Shown: piece by piece, positions 1 to 11,890 of the stretch
Layout: every line of letters begins with the position of its first letter
Numbering within the stretch: position 1 is the first letter of the stretch
DNA from: Trichoplusia ni
Taxonomy: Eukaryota > Arthropoda > Insecta > Lepidoptera > Noctuidae
Direction of reading: 5' to 3'
DNA length: 64,000 nucleotides
Assembly: GCF_003590095.1 (NCBI RefSeq)
Contig: NC_039482.1
Coordinates: 9,503,657-9,567,656, forward strand
Notes under the pieces: model-generated
The model's input: the letters and a program-made list of their open reading frames with translations, nothing else
Told to the model about the DNA's origin: nothing
Databases searched by the model: none
Translations under genes and position numbers: made by a program

Positions 1-1820
1 TTACTCTAGTTGCAGGCGCTCCTAGGGAATTTTAAATGTATATACTACAGACGACACTTACATAATACTGTCACTTTAAAATAAATTATGAATACTTCTC
101 ATACTTATTTAAGTAGGTGCTCTAAAGTTAAGATCTAAGTCGCGCTATCTCTCCGAATCCAGTATAAATTACAGGTCACGGGTCCCCTGGACACGCGAAC
201 TGCACTATAAACACACGGACATAAATATAACATGATTTATTCAAACATATTTACATACGACACTTGGGAACACTCGGAATGTCTCTCTGAGCGACGGATA
301 AAGGCTACACCCTCAACTTGAGGTCGGAATGTGAATTTTGTGTTCTCTTTAAAATATTTTTCTTGAACAGGGAAAAAGGTTTTGGGGAATGCGGCTGCGG
401 ACAAAAGGACCAGTCCTGAAATGGGGGATTAGCTGAAACGGAAATTGTAATGTATCACGGTATTCACGATTTCAGGCAGATTTATTTGCATGTTTGAATT
501 AAAGTAATTCGATTACAATTAGCATCACTTTTTATTTTGACCTTATATTTATCACGCGATGCCTGATACTATTATGGTATACCTAATGTAACGAGACGCA
601 ATATTGCTAGCATATTCTAATCAGGCGCTACAGTTACTTGTAGCTACGGGGGTTTATGTACGTAAATGAGTTAATTGAATTTAAATTAAGTATCTGTATC
701 TATATGGTGTTCAATTGTACTCTTCTTAGTTACTAATTCCAACATTTTATCATACGTTGTGAGGCTAAAAGGTAAAGATATAATCTAACTTTCATTGCGT
801 GTCAGTTAATGTTACCCATGTCTACAGTCATTCATCCCGCATAACTTATTACATGCGTGCCAGCCGGTAATTATTGTTTACTATTCGTTCTCATAATTAA
901 TTGTATACGTGTATAGTTATATTAAAATGAATTATTAAATTTAAAAAGCAATTATTTATAACTATACTGACCTAGTAGTATACTGACCGCGTTTGTTTGT
1001 ACAAGAAGTAGATTTGCCGTGATTTAATCTTTGAAATATGAGCCAGTAAATCACTAAATATTTTGACATGTTTTAATCCTTATCTTTCTGATACGTAAGA
1101 TTTATTACACGACCCATACTACTACCTTTCCTCGTGTTTAATACAGTGTAAGTTATTCGAAATAAATTTGAATATCATTGCAATTTAATCGAGTCTTGTT
1201 CAATACAAAGCGCCTGTTCGAAGTTTAATATTTAGTTTCCCGTCAACAATACACTGCTATGAGAAATTGATCAGGCGCTACAAGCCGTTTGAACTGTACA
1301 AACGGGCGCGATTGTTCATTTAATCAATGTTTGTGTTCATTGTGTGAGCCTCACGTGGCGGCGATGTATTGTGAACGAGGTGATTTGAATATTAATGTAA
1401 GTAATTAATGTATTAGGGACGCCTTTGATCTTTGTTCAGCGAATAGGGTTGAGTTGTTCACGGCTTTGTCACCTTTTGGGACTGCTACCTTTGTTATTGC
1501 TTTGGCAATAAAGTTTTAACGAACTAGTTTTATTACTACAAACAATTGAAACTTTTATTGAAATAGTTTTAATAAAATGAAGTCGTGTGACCACCATAAT
1601 ATGGCTGTTAATCTTTGATTTAGCTTGACCGCTTAATTATAATAAAAACGAAATGTTTCTACTAGCGGCTCATTGAACTAAGTAATAATTGTAGGGATTT
1701 AAATCAACTACAGGCCCAATCGTTTGGAAATTAATTACATTAGTATAAAAGATAATTAAATCAAAAGCATTACAACTAACAGAGCATGCACAATTTCATC
1801 ATTCTACTAATAAAATAAAC
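1..1820. other. No gene seen
   Basis: AT-rich DNA. A 13-mer, ATCAGGCGCTACA, is present twice (620-632, 1270-1282), and CCGTTTG/CAAACGG forms a short hairpin at 1285-1305. Confidence 0.6.
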
Positions 1821-1975
1821 GCGATAGTTTGTAAGTACAGATGGTTTATTACCCTTTCGCGCAAAAAACCTCTTATCGGATATAGACAAAATTTGGTATG
1901 TACACAGATCATGGTATATAGGATACTACCTGGGTAGTTTTACCCCGATTGTATGGTCCGCGGGCAACTGCTAAT
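1821..1975 (+). mobile_element. Helitron-like fragment
   Basis: GTTTGTAAGTACAGATGG, a hypothetical CGCGCAAAAAACCTC core and a CCGCGGGCAACTGCTAAT end follow the order of other copies; the terminal CTAG is mutated. Confidence 0.4.
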
Positions 1976-2148
1976 CATGTATAAATCATACCACATTGGA
2001 TGCCCATCACAATACCACAAACAATCCCTTACATAAACCATGTCACACCCCAAGCTCAGTTCGTCAGCTCGCCAGGTAACGAGTTCCGAACTCAAATTAA
2101 TTTGCAAAGTTAAAACGTTCCAAACCGTTAACTGGTTGCCAACGTTTA

Positions 2149-2206
2149 CAATACATACGTAACGTTCGTGAAATACGTAGCGTACGTCAAATACATAGCG
2201 TACCTC
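2149..2206. repeat. Three degenerate tandem units, period about 18-20 bp
   Basis: Units begin AATACATACG, AATACGTAGC and AATACATAGC. They cause the VRYVF repeats in a minus-strand open frame. Confidence 0.6.
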
Positions 2207-3049
2207 GTGTACAGTGATCATAACGAGTAAGGTTAAATAAATAATGTTGGAGCGAGGTAAGGGGAAGTTTATATAGGCATTTACAACTTGTGTAAGCGGG
2301 GGTTGCATTTTGAATACAGTTTGTTTGCAAAGATAAACAATTTTCGGCAACAAGTACCTACCTAATGGTGTTTTTGGAAAAAAGATTTTTGGCCTTTCGG
2401 ATTTTTAATTGGACATTAATTTGTTTATGCAATGCGTTCTAAATGATGACGCACCTAGAGGGTGCACGGAGACCACCTTTTTTTACGTCTGACAACAGGC
2501 CGTACCTTATGAACCTTGATAGTTAGACCGTTTAAAACGTACACAGATGTGTTTATTAGGCTGATAGGTTTATTAGGCTGCCATGGAAAAGACAACGTTT
2601 TTTCGAAGTTTTAATTGATAATTCTGCGAAAGCATTCGTCCGCAAATCTGACTCTCGATTTTCTTATTTCGTCAGGAAAATTCAGTCAAGTTCGAGTTAA
2701 CGAATCCAAAGAGATCAAATGTCATATCCTACAGAATACCCGCTGACAGTGAGACCCCACCTCCATTTAGATTGAATTCCATACGCTGTAATAATATAAA
2801 ATGCTTTTAAGTGAACCTCGCGACGCCGTGTGGCCACTAAAACAGCGAGAGTTGTAGGAATTGTGTTATGGATACTGATAGTTTTAATGTAATATCTATT
2901 CCAGTATGTGGGGCAAGCAAACATATTAGTTTTCAAACTATATTTTGGACTGGAAATTTAAATACGGTTATGAAAATCAGTTTAGTTGAAAAAGCATTTG
3001 AGATTGAACGAAAAATTCAACTATGGATTGAATGGTTGTAAAATCTGGG

Positions 3050-3118
3050 TATATAGAACTCAAGACCTTTGAAATAGCAGTCAGGGACTCTAACATCTTG
3101 ACCAACTGACAGATTATA
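3050..3118 (-). mobile_element. tRNA-like SINE fragment, family D
   Basis: AGAACTCAAGACCTTTG and AGCAGTCAGGGACTC resemble a decayed reverse head. Confidence 0.3.
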
Positions 3119-3387
3119 ATTATATATCTCCATTATCCACTATACATACCGCCAGGTACCTACACGATCAATCTATAGTTGCAAAATAGATTGACGATCA
3201 ATCCTGTATCGCAATCAACAATATTGATGGAATTTGATTGCGGATCTCGATCGAGATGAGCGAATATGATGCGTGTAAGACTTGGGTGACATGTAAGCTA
3301 TGTCACCTAAGGTTAATATTTTGCTATGCATCGCCAGTGCTATTTTTAAATATGTCATTGTTTTTTCTAAGATCGTCTCTAACACCA

Positions 3388-3532
3388 AGGTATTTAAGAC
3401 AAGACATACACAGACAAGCATTCGTGGAACACACAAATTATAAACCTACGTGGGGATGGAACTCGCGACACGTCACTCATCATGGGTTTGGCCAGCTGTC
3501 TTTTACCACTCGGCTATCCGTGCACTCAAAAC
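3388..3532 (-). mobile_element. tRNA-derived SINE, family B
   Basis: Reverse of GCACGGATAGCCGAGTGG, with GACAAGCATTCGTGGAACACA body. Family B is the most frequent SINE in the window. Confidence 0.6.
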
Positions 3533-3591
3533 GATAGTCTAATTAGACTTCATAAGGTGGCTCATGGCGGATCTATAGTTCAATAGCTTCC

Positions 3592-3735
3592 ATGGTTGAG
3601 TGTGGTGCAGGCGCCCTGGTGCGGCCCCACAGCGCGGCGCGGTGCGGCGCGGCGGATCGAATTGTGCGCGACATGATAGCATAAAGTGCTTTTAGTTAGA
3701 CGAGTCTGCGTGTGGAGCCCCGAGGTTAGCGACTA
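3592..3735. promoter_or_regulatory. CpG-rich patch, possible promoter or first exon
   Basis: GC- and CpG-dense sequence (repeated GCGGCGCGG-type words at about 3633-3655) in AT-rich DNA. A 30-codon frame from ATG 3592 to TAA is open, and GAG|gtta occurs near 3725. It could be the start of the spliced gene at 17-20 kb, or just a GC-rich patch. Confidence 0.2.
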
Positions 3736-3940
3736 GCGGGAATATGATAATTTTGGAATTGATATTTTAGTTTATATTGTACCGCCATTGAAATGACTGA
3801 TGCTTGGATACTGTATTTTTAAAGTCTTTGCAGTTGGCATGAGCGTAGGCGAGAGTTTTTGAACCTACAGCCAGACTGTTATGCTGCTCTTTTTTTTGTT
3901 TATAAGTTGACGACTTTTATATATGTTCTCAATTACATCT

Positions 3941-4324
3941 ATACACCATGATTTTTTAGTCGTCTTACAAAAGCAGCCCAGTTCATGTATCCAATGACTA
4001 GAACACGTTCATGATAAAAAAATAGGTATTTATGAGATTTGAAAAAAAAAAATGCAATTTTTATTCAATATTATGATGCAATTCGTAGTTTTTTAGAAAC
4101 ACAGCTCTGTTGCTAGCGCGGTCCGAGCCTTGTAACAATGGTGAGGGGCGCAGGCGGCGGCAATTTTATCATTTTTAAGAGTATATTTCAGATTTATCTT
4201 GTATAATTTTCTTCGTACTTATTATCTTAGTTGATGATAAAAAAAAAATCGCGCCTAGGGGTATTTTACGTCGGATACATGAACTGGGCTGCTTTTGTAA
4301 GACGACTAAAAAATCACGGTGTAT
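3941..4324. repeat. Element with 52-bp near-perfect inverted repeats
   Basis: The left arm 3941-3992 and right arm 4273-4324 are inverse complements with one mismatch by my reading. The 280-bp interior is AT-rich apart from a GC-rich stretch at 4109-4161. MITE or foldback-like; no target duplication identified. Confidence 0.8.
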
Positions 4325-5685
4325 ATTCGATAAGATCAAAATAAGAAGATTTTTTGCTATAACCATTGGTTCCCTTACTTTCTTTAGGTTACGATCGGCT
4401 GTCTAATGATTGTACATACAGTCTCTCAATCCTTACCTGATCATTTTCAACTTAATCTAAAGATTTAGATTTAGATACATCATGATGTCTTCCACACAAT
4501 TTCCTTCACCAGCTGCGCATGTAAAGTTCTTCATACAAAACACTTGGGTTCAGAACTTCTCACAGATGTTCTCGCATCGACAGAGTTTACTCGAGTGACG
4601 CGCAGGGATTCTTGAGTGAGCTGTGACGTCACAAGCACAGGAATACCTCTGAGATTAGTTAGGGGCCAGTCACTGCAGAGAGTTGCGGTACTTACCTGTA
4701 ACTTGCGATTAGTTATTGGATGCGACGCGCCACGTGAAGAAGTATTTTTCTTCCTGGAAATATACTCCTAGGTAATGTCTTATGCCGATGTTATAGCAAG
4801 TTTTAGTGGAGAGGAGGGACAAGTGGGAAAAAATGGTTACTCCTCAGTTTTAAGGATCGGTACTCAAGGTTCGAGGTTAAGCAGCAGTTGGTACGGTTAT
4901 TTGATGGCTATCCAGTTTTTTTTGGAAAATAACTTACTCTATTTTTCATTTCACAATGAAAGTTCCGCATAAATAGGCTGCCAAAAAAGTAATAAATATA
5001 AATCATAGTCGTAAAAATGAATAAGGTTATTAATCGCTTGTTTAGTGACCATACCGATGTAAATACGCACCCGATGAGATAGAAATCTCAACTAATATTT
5101 GACAAGAGTATTGTATGGGAGGCAGGTGGTCTGTTTGCGATGCTAATGACTGTGTCGACTGCGGCTAAGCGCCAACATGAAAGGGGTAAAGTTATTGTTA
5201 ATAATGTATGCTACATTTAATAATATGTCTATATCAAGACCTTACCACGATCTGCTAGGTTGCTCGCGGATGGAAGGTGTAGTGTTAATGCAAGGTGTAA
5301 GTCAACTCATACCAAATTATATAAAAAAATCTCCAATTTTTTGAGCGTGACAGAGTCACAAATGTCTAAATATTTTCACAAACTTTCAATTGACGCTTGC
5401 TCACATATACGTTTGCTTTAAGCGTAACCATTACTTATTATTATTTCTATCAAAAATTCGAGTCATCAATTCGAAAGCTACAAAACCACAGACAGACACA
5501 GCGAACTAATAACAAACCATCTTCTTGAGTGGTAATTTAAATGGGTTGTCGAAATAACATCAAGTAAGCTTGATAGCAATAGTAGCCCAATACAGTTTGA
5601 AAAAAGGGCTAAGCAGAAGGAGACAACGCCTTGCATGCTAGAGAAAACTATCAAGTCTTCTCAAACACACAGACACATCTATCTA

Positions 5686-5919
5686 TCTATACTAATATAT
5701 AAAGCTGAAGAGTTTGTTTGTTTGTTTGAACGCGCTAATCTCAGGGACTACTGGTTCAATTTGAAAAAATATTTTTGTGCTGAATAGGCCATTCATCGAG
5801 GAAGGTTTTAGGCTATGAACCATCACGCTGCGACTAATAGGAGCGAAGATACAATGGAAAATGTAAAAAAATAGGGCATGTAAAAAAAAAACGGGGACGA
5901 AGTCGCGGGCAACAGCTAG
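5686..5919 (+). mobile_element. Non-autonomous Helitron-like element
   Basis: Starts CTATACTAATATATAAAGC and ends GTCGCGGGCAACAGCTAG followed by T, the CTRR|T end. Same family as 5920, 18432, 53468, 56798 and 58685. No coding capacity. Confidence 0.65.
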
Positions 5920-6176
5920 TACTTACTAATATATAAAGCTGAAGAGTTTGTTTGTTTGTTTGCTTGAACGCGCTAATCTCAGGAACTACTGGTCCAAATT
6001 GAAAAATTCTTTTTGTGTTGAATAGACCATTCATCGAGGAAGGCTTTAGGCTATAAACTATCACGCTGCGACTAATAGGAGCGAAGATACAATGGAAAAT
6101 GTGAAAAAAACCGGGCAGGTATAAATCATAACTTATACCTTCTACCCACGGGGACGAAGTCGCGGGCAACAGCTAG
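5920..6176 (+). mobile_element. Non-autonomous Helitron-like element, directly adjoining copy
   Basis: Begins at the T following the CTAG of the previous copy and ends GGCAACAGCTAG|T. Head-to-tail arrangement in the same orientation. Confidence 0.65.
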
Positions 6177-6559
6177 TATTGTATAAACGACAAACTTATA
6201 ACACCCCTCTTTTTCACGTCGGGGGCTAATAACGTCATCTTTTATCATAATAACTACATAGAATAGTCCATACAGGCTACACCCTTCCAATTACCTGCCC
6301 GGGTATACAATTAACCCTTGGACCGGTGTTTTCATAGCCGTACTCCGTAGTTTCTTACGGGTATTCGGCCGGTTATCCGGGCCCCTGTCAAAACTTGTTC
6401 GCTCTGACAAGTGACCGTCTTTACCCTATAGCTATCAATAATTGTTAAGATGAGTTTTTGATGGGTGAATACAATCTTAGATGCTTCAAAGGAAGTTCAT
6501 AAATGTCGAATTGTTCAGGAATATTATGTATATTGAATCCCTACGCTTATTATCGAAAG

Positions 6560-6741
6560 TTTGGATGTATAGATAACTGGGTCTTTATTCTCAAACAAAA
6601 ACAACTGAACAGATTAAGACGAAACTCGGTTTACAGATAGTTTAAAGCCAGGATTAACACATAGGATAATTTTTATACCGATTCATGTCCGAGTCGAATA
6701 CCTTTCGATTTGTAGCCGGCGGAACCGAGGGCAAAAGCTAG
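6560..6741 (+). mobile_element. Helitron-like fragment, second subfamily
   Basis: GATTAAGACGAAACTCGG, GGATTAACACATAGGATAAT and a GGCAAAAGCTAG|T end. Shares its order of words with 33345 and 42590. Confidence 0.5.
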
Positions 6742-6797
6742 TCTATAATATTTTTATAATAACTATCGTGAGACTGATTCAATATTAGATGATGTTA

Positions 6798-6930
6798 CGG
6801 TTTACTCACGCGTATTTATCGGGGTAGCCCGACTAGTTTCGGACCCAACTGGAGTCCGCGGAGACGCGGCGGGATCGCGAGTCGGACTCGCGATCCCGCC
6901 GCGTCTGCTCATGATTAAGGACTCCGGTAT
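6798..6930. repeat. Foldback element with a 45-bp palindrome
   Basis: Arms 6862-6883 and 6885-6906 are a perfect 22-bp inverted repeat around one base, with GGAGTCC / GGACTCC as outer arms. The left flank (TTACTCACGCGTATTTATCG, CCCGACTAGTTTCGGACCC) recurs at 26945, 29478 and 61274. Confidence 0.8.
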
Positions 6931-7519
6931 AGTCTATAATATAATTTTAAAGAAAAAAAGAATGAATCGAATTCCAAAATAATATTAATAATAATTTGTA
7001 GATTTTTTTTTTATTAAAGATGTCATGGTCTCATAATTAGGCAAACTTTAAATCACTAAAGATAAAAAAAAGCCTTTAATTCAACTACAAAAAAATCATC
7101 CTCAATTTATTACAAGCCAATATGTGTCTTCATTTAAGGTTATAATTAATTAACCAACATAGTATCAACATAGAGAGTCTATTAACTAACACAACCTCTC
7201 TATACTCCACAATCTGTCCGCCATAACTTATGCATCAGCCTTAAGGGCTAAACCGCCCGTCAAATAATTTCCCCCAAGAGGTCCTTAATTATAAGCACCG
7301 CTTAAGAGGGTCCTTTGCCGAGAGAGTTGTGACGTCGTCAATGTTAGTTAGATGCTCAGTGATATAGTTTGACGGCTTGTTGAACTTGTAACGTTGGAAA
7401 ATGGTTCTAGAAATTAAGGAAATATAGTTTGAAAGGGTAAAATAAAACAAAAAGTTTTCATGTGTTATATTTGACGCATTTTTAGGGTTCGTACTCAAAA
7501 GGTAAAAGCAGAACCATCA

Positions 7520-7765
7520 TATAATAAATAAATAAAATAAATGTGGACAACATCACACACATTGTTCTGAACCCAAAGTAAGTTGCTGAAGCACTTGTGT
7601 TATGGAACTCAAATACAACGAAGGTACCACAAACACCCAGACCCGAGACAATGTAGAAAATGTGATTTTTTACATTGACCCGACCGGGGATCGAACCCGG
7701 GACCTCAGAGTTAGCTACACCTTGAAACCGGTGCGTACGCCACTAGACCACGGAGGTCGTCAAAT
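7520..7765 (-). mobile_element. tRNA-derived SINE, family A
   Basis: Minus strand: head GGTCTAGTGGCGTACGCACC (A-box-like), GGTTCGATCCCCGG (B box), a unique body, and an A-rich tail at about 7521-7541. Not a tRNA gene: the arms are not those of a functional tRNA. Confidence 0.7.
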
Positions 7766-8739
7766 ATCTCTGAGGCACCCGTGCCTGTCTGTATGACTGT
7801 CACCAGGTTGCATCTAAAAAACCAGGACAGATTGACAGTTAAAAATTAAAGAGTATTTCGCAGTCAAGCTTCCGGATTCTATTTAATCTTTTAATACAAG
7901 ATATGTCATGAAAATATATTCTATATTTGTGTCTTCTTCCAGTATTTATTTTTTAACTATCTTTACATAAAAACCCTTAAAAACAAAACTGAAAACGTGT
8001 TGATATAACATCTAAACACGGATTTTGTACTTGTGTCACCAAGATTTATTCTACGTTATTTCGAAATTGCTCTTTGGTGATCATAATAAGTCCAATAAAA
8101 TATGTTAAGCTTAAAACGCAGCCTCAGCGCCCACTCCCAACGACGTTTCAAGCTTTATCTTATTTACGCCAGCAAAATATGCTCAAACATAATTTCCTAC
8201 CTCTCAAGAATTCACTTTCTTAAAAAGGAACGCAAATCGCATTATATTTCTTTTAGGAAAAGGTTCCAAGCAAAAAGGTCCAAGGAGAACGCTACTTTAG
8301 ATCCTGCACTTTGCATGCCAACGTTCCGGAGAAGTGCAATTTTCTTCAGGAATTAATAAAATTGCATTAGTCTAGTTAGATTATGAGAGTTCACGGCGTT
8401 TTTGAAGTGAAACTTCTTTTTTAGGTGTTGGAAAAAACCGTCACGTTTTTATGTATTTTAAGTATATCTGCGATGATAAAGATGTTTTTTTATTGTAAGT
8501 TTTAAGGAATGACACGTGTTGAATAAATGAAAATAATTGGTGAAGAGCGAGCCGGACTTTCGTCCTTGAGGGCCCGTACAAATAGGGTATAGTAATATGC
8601 CAACCGTTGCTATACATCGCGTTTTGTCTTCTATTATATGACATAGTGACCATAGATATACATTTTTTAAAGTCAAGAGGTGTTTTATGCGTATCTGATA
8701 AACAGAGGCAAAATTCTTTAAAATTAAACAATTGAATAA

Positions 8740-8905
8740 ACGGATAGTCCAGAGGCTAAATTCATCACGTCAAACCCGCGCGCCGAATCGCGGATTCGCA
8801 TAGGACAAGCGTTTTTGTGATCCAAATGCGTATGCTAAGTGCGGGTCACAAGTCACCCTCCGCGACACAAGTATCAAATTCTTAAGTACGGGAGTTTTAT
8901 TTAGT
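8740..8905 (+). mobile_element. tRNA-derived SINE, family B, diverged
   Basis: ACGGATAGTCCAGAGGCTAA head, CATAGGACAAGCG, and a tail with CCGCGACACAAG. Confidence 0.5.
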
Positions 8906-9051
8906 AAAAAAATGTAGCGATTTTTTGTAATAAAACGATTCCTTTCACTAGAAAGTGATATGGGTCAGGCGTTCAATCGCAATGTCACACATTCTCGGAA
9001 ATTGAGGAAACAATTCTGGAAAATTGTTGCTGAATATGATCGTATATAATA

Positions 9052-9180
9052 CTAGCTGACCCGGCAAACGTTGTTCTGTCATATAAATTACTTCTCGGGC
9101 ATTTTGGGTGTTGATAAGGATTATTAACAAGTAAAAAAATAATAGGGGTAGACAACTCTTGTCACACATTGTTATATAAA
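9052..9180 (-). mobile_element. Helitron-like 3' end
   Basis: On the minus strand ends CGTTTGCCGGGTCAGCTAG|T, a 3' end common in moth and butterfly DNA. Confidence 0.5.
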
Positions 9181-9873
9181 ATAGATAGTATTGTAGCCGT
9201 TTTGTGCCACGAGAATTTTGTATCTGAGATTGTTAAATTCCCATGGGTAAGTTTGGGTAGGTAAGAATGCTCATTGATAACGAAGGTTAAGCTGTGCTTG
9301 CTCCGGTAAGCTCAAGGATCGGTGTATGTAATTTATACCCCTTTATTCCTTTAATAAATAAAGTAATTTATGTACTTTTAAAAATATTTTGTAATGTTTA
9401 ATAGCTTTTAGCCCAGGATATTTTTTTATAGATTTTTAGTTTATTGTAACTTAAAAGTTCCATTCTGATTTCAATTAATAAACTGTTTAGTTACGCAGAA
9501 GAAGATTATTGCATTAATATAATATGTCTATTCACAATAAAAGTGACAATTCATACAGAATTGTCTTTACAAGGAGTGCGAAATGAAAGTGGGCTGATCC
9601 AATAAAATTGTGATAACATTATTGTGTAAACTTAGTTATTGAGCTTCGACTGCGATGATTGGTCGCAGCGAGTAATGTAATCAAATATCGTGTGTATCGG
9701 TTTTATTAGGCGAAGAACTGTTGAAGCGAGTCTAAGATTAAGCGGGTTTATTTTACCATGGTTTAACCACGGGGCCTAAGTATGTCGCCGCATTGACCAA
9801 CACTGGGCTCCCCGCGTCCAGCATATGCTGAGCTGGCTACACTTACGGCATGGGCATACCTTTAGTACACCTA

Positions 9874-10016
9874 GTTATCATTTATTTTGTCTCCTTTTTT
9901 TTCTTTCTTCCATTATTTATTTAAATTTATGTTGTTCCTTTTCGTTTTGTTATTTTTCTCATGCATGTGCTGTCTTTGTGTTCGTACTGAATAAATGTTT
10001 TTTCTTTCTTTCTTTC
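9874..10016 (+). mobile_element. 143-bp retroposed insert with 9-bp target duplication
   Basis: GTACACCTA occurs exactly at 9865-9873 and 10017-10025. The insert ends AATAAATG then (TTTC)n, as expected of a LINE-mobilised short element. Confidence 0.7.
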
Positions 10017-10032
10017 GTACACCTATACTCTC

Positions 10033-10161
10033 AATTCTGCGGGTCAACTATACTGCAGCGCTTGCGAACGAGTGTTTAGATCCAAAGTCGATCTAGCCAG
10101 TCACATCAGGGCTTACGCTAGGAAGTGTATTGCGAAGCGTCGCCGTTATCGAAAACGATAA
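10033..10161 (+). pseudogene. LINE polyprotein C-terminal remnant (zinc-finger-like tail)
   Basis: Reads YCSACERVFRSKVDLASHIRAY, shown here only as its key parts: C-x2-C, a Phe/Leu core, H, then a basic end KRRRYRKR and stop at 10161. The second His of the usual C2H2-like finger is Tyr. Such fingers close reverse-transcriptase ORFs of some insect non-LTR elements. Interrupted upstream by the 143-bp insert. Confidence 0.45.
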
Positions 10162-10879
10162 GGAGGGCTATACATAGTAGTTATAATAAGCCACCTAACT
10201 CTTATTTTTGGACGACAGAGCCCGTGTTGAGTATTCAGTGATCACAATAATGTGTTATTTTAAGATCAGCTTTAAGTAATGATGATAAGGTTATAAATTT
10301 GTTGTCAACCAACCAATTTGTTTTTCTTTCGCCTATTTTAGCGGAAACCTCAATATCTCCAACTTGCACTTAACCAGCTGTTTTCTGTTTTAAACCCTTA
10401 AGAAAAAACGATATAAGTTTGACGTGTCTGTCTGTCTGTCGATGGTATCATAGATCCCGAAAAGATTGAACTATTTCAGTTAATTTGTTTTGTAATAAAG
10501 ATCGATTATGTGGTAGTTCTTAGATATATGTATGTAAGTATGACAAAAATCGGTCGAGCCTTTTAAAAGTTTTGAGGGTGAAAAGGGTTATTTTTGGGAA
10601 TGCAAAATTTTTCTACGAGAGGTTACTAATCAGTTTAGAAAATTAAAATGAATTAAACAGTTAAAATCTGTGAGTGGCAGTTGAAAGGGATCCCGCATAG
10701 CGACCCTCGTTTGACCCTACGTACCAAATGTAAGTATACATGTATACTGGGCCAACTTAAATATGGCGGACAACTCCTCCCGTATGAGGATGTCCAAAAG
10801 CGACATCTGAAGAGATGCAACATCAAACCCTCTCAATGAGAACGTTTGACAGCACAACGGACAGAATGACGCAGAGTGA

Positions 10880-10925
10880 GTGATAGCCGAGCGGTTGAGG
10901 TTACAACGCCAATCCCACCAAACAC
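10880..10925 (+). mobile_element. SINE family B head fragment
   Basis: GTGATAGCCGAGCGGTTGAGG only; truncated. Confidence 0.4.
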
Positions 10926-11164
10926 AAAAACAATTGTTATTTTATAATATTTAAACATTAAAGAAACAAAATAACAACAAATTAAATACCAACTAAATAA
11001 TTAATATAAAACAAAACCTATTTATGTAAGATTTATTATTATTTTCCACAAATACTAAGTAGTCACTATTATACCTAATGTTTCTTTAAAATTGGTAAGT
11101 TGTATAAAGGTAAATTGCTAAGGCCTCAACCTTGCCGAAAATACTGATTTATGCTGAATATTTG

Positions 11165-11485
11165 ACACATACACAAAGACACCCAGACTTAAAATAAGTA
11201 TTCAAAATCAAAACAAAAGTCATTTATTCAAATTAGGCTACTAGGTAGCATTTTTTGAAGTTTAGATTACATTGGATAGCACCCAGTTTCACCCTTCACC
11301 GCTTCCTAAGTGCTTTTGTTGTGAGAGAAGAAACGGCGCAACAAACTCCCCAGCAATTCGTGGATCACACAAATGTTTGTCCTCACGGGGATCGAAGGCC
11401 GTCGCACACTGCGCACTGCGGGGTTGGCGTGGAGACCTCAACCACTGATCTATCCGTGGCTCCGTGCAGTCGAATGTTTTGTAGC
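11165..11485 (-). mobile_element. SINE family B split by a later insertion
   Basis: Tail words ACAAAGACACCCAGACT lie at 11172-11190, and the rest of the SINE (GTGGATCACACAAATG to the B box and head) resumes at 11359. The gap is filled by 11205-11350. Confidence 0.5.
11205..11350. mobile_element. LINE-like fragment nested in a SINE
   Basis: Contains CACCGCTTCCTAAGTGCTTT and CGGCGCAACAAACTCC, words that recur at 54680-54760 and 61005-61085. ATTC-ending flanks on both sides (AGTATTC, AGCAATTC) may be a diverged target duplication. Confidence 0.4.
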
Positions 11486-11734
11486 ATATAGTTGGTACCG
11501 CACGATTTATGACACCATACAACCATGTGTCGCGACGTTCCCTGTTAATATGTATGGTAATAGTTGCTGTGTTTCATGTGCGAACTGTTGTATGGAACTT
11601 TAATGTGAAGCGTGATGTGAATGTGAATGTTACAGATATTTGTTTTCAGGATTCACTATAAGGATTTAGAACTTATTTTTTTATGGATTACGTACCAAAG
11701 CGTAACCTGATAGGTAAAAACGGGCCGCTATTAA

Positions 11735-11890
11735 CGCAGTAATATCATCACGCCAAACCCATTGCGCTACGTGCAGCGGGTTCGATCCCCGCGTAGGACA
11801 AGCATTTGTGTGATCCACGAATGCTGTTGTATGTATGTTTGTGAAACCCCCCGTGTCACAAGGATTAAATAAGTTGTGTGGGAGTCGCTA
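11735..11890 (+). mobile_element. tRNA-derived SINE, family B
   Basis: CACGCCAAACCCATTGCGC, GGGTTCGATCCCCGCGTAGG (B box), GTGTGATCCACGAATG, and an end at GTGTGGGAGTCGCT. Confidence 0.65.

Noticed and set aside
1940..2353. 137-codon minus-strand frame with repeated VRYVF
   Set aside because: Created by the tandem repeat at 2149-2206 and a Helitron-like tail; no family resemblance.
4775..4972. 65-codon frame MSYADVIASF...
   Set aside because: Short and unrecognised, no supporting context.
7677..7760. tRNA gene
   Set aside because: A and B boxes are present, but the sequence recurs at 16.7 and 41.3 kb with the same non-tRNA body and tail, so it is a SINE.
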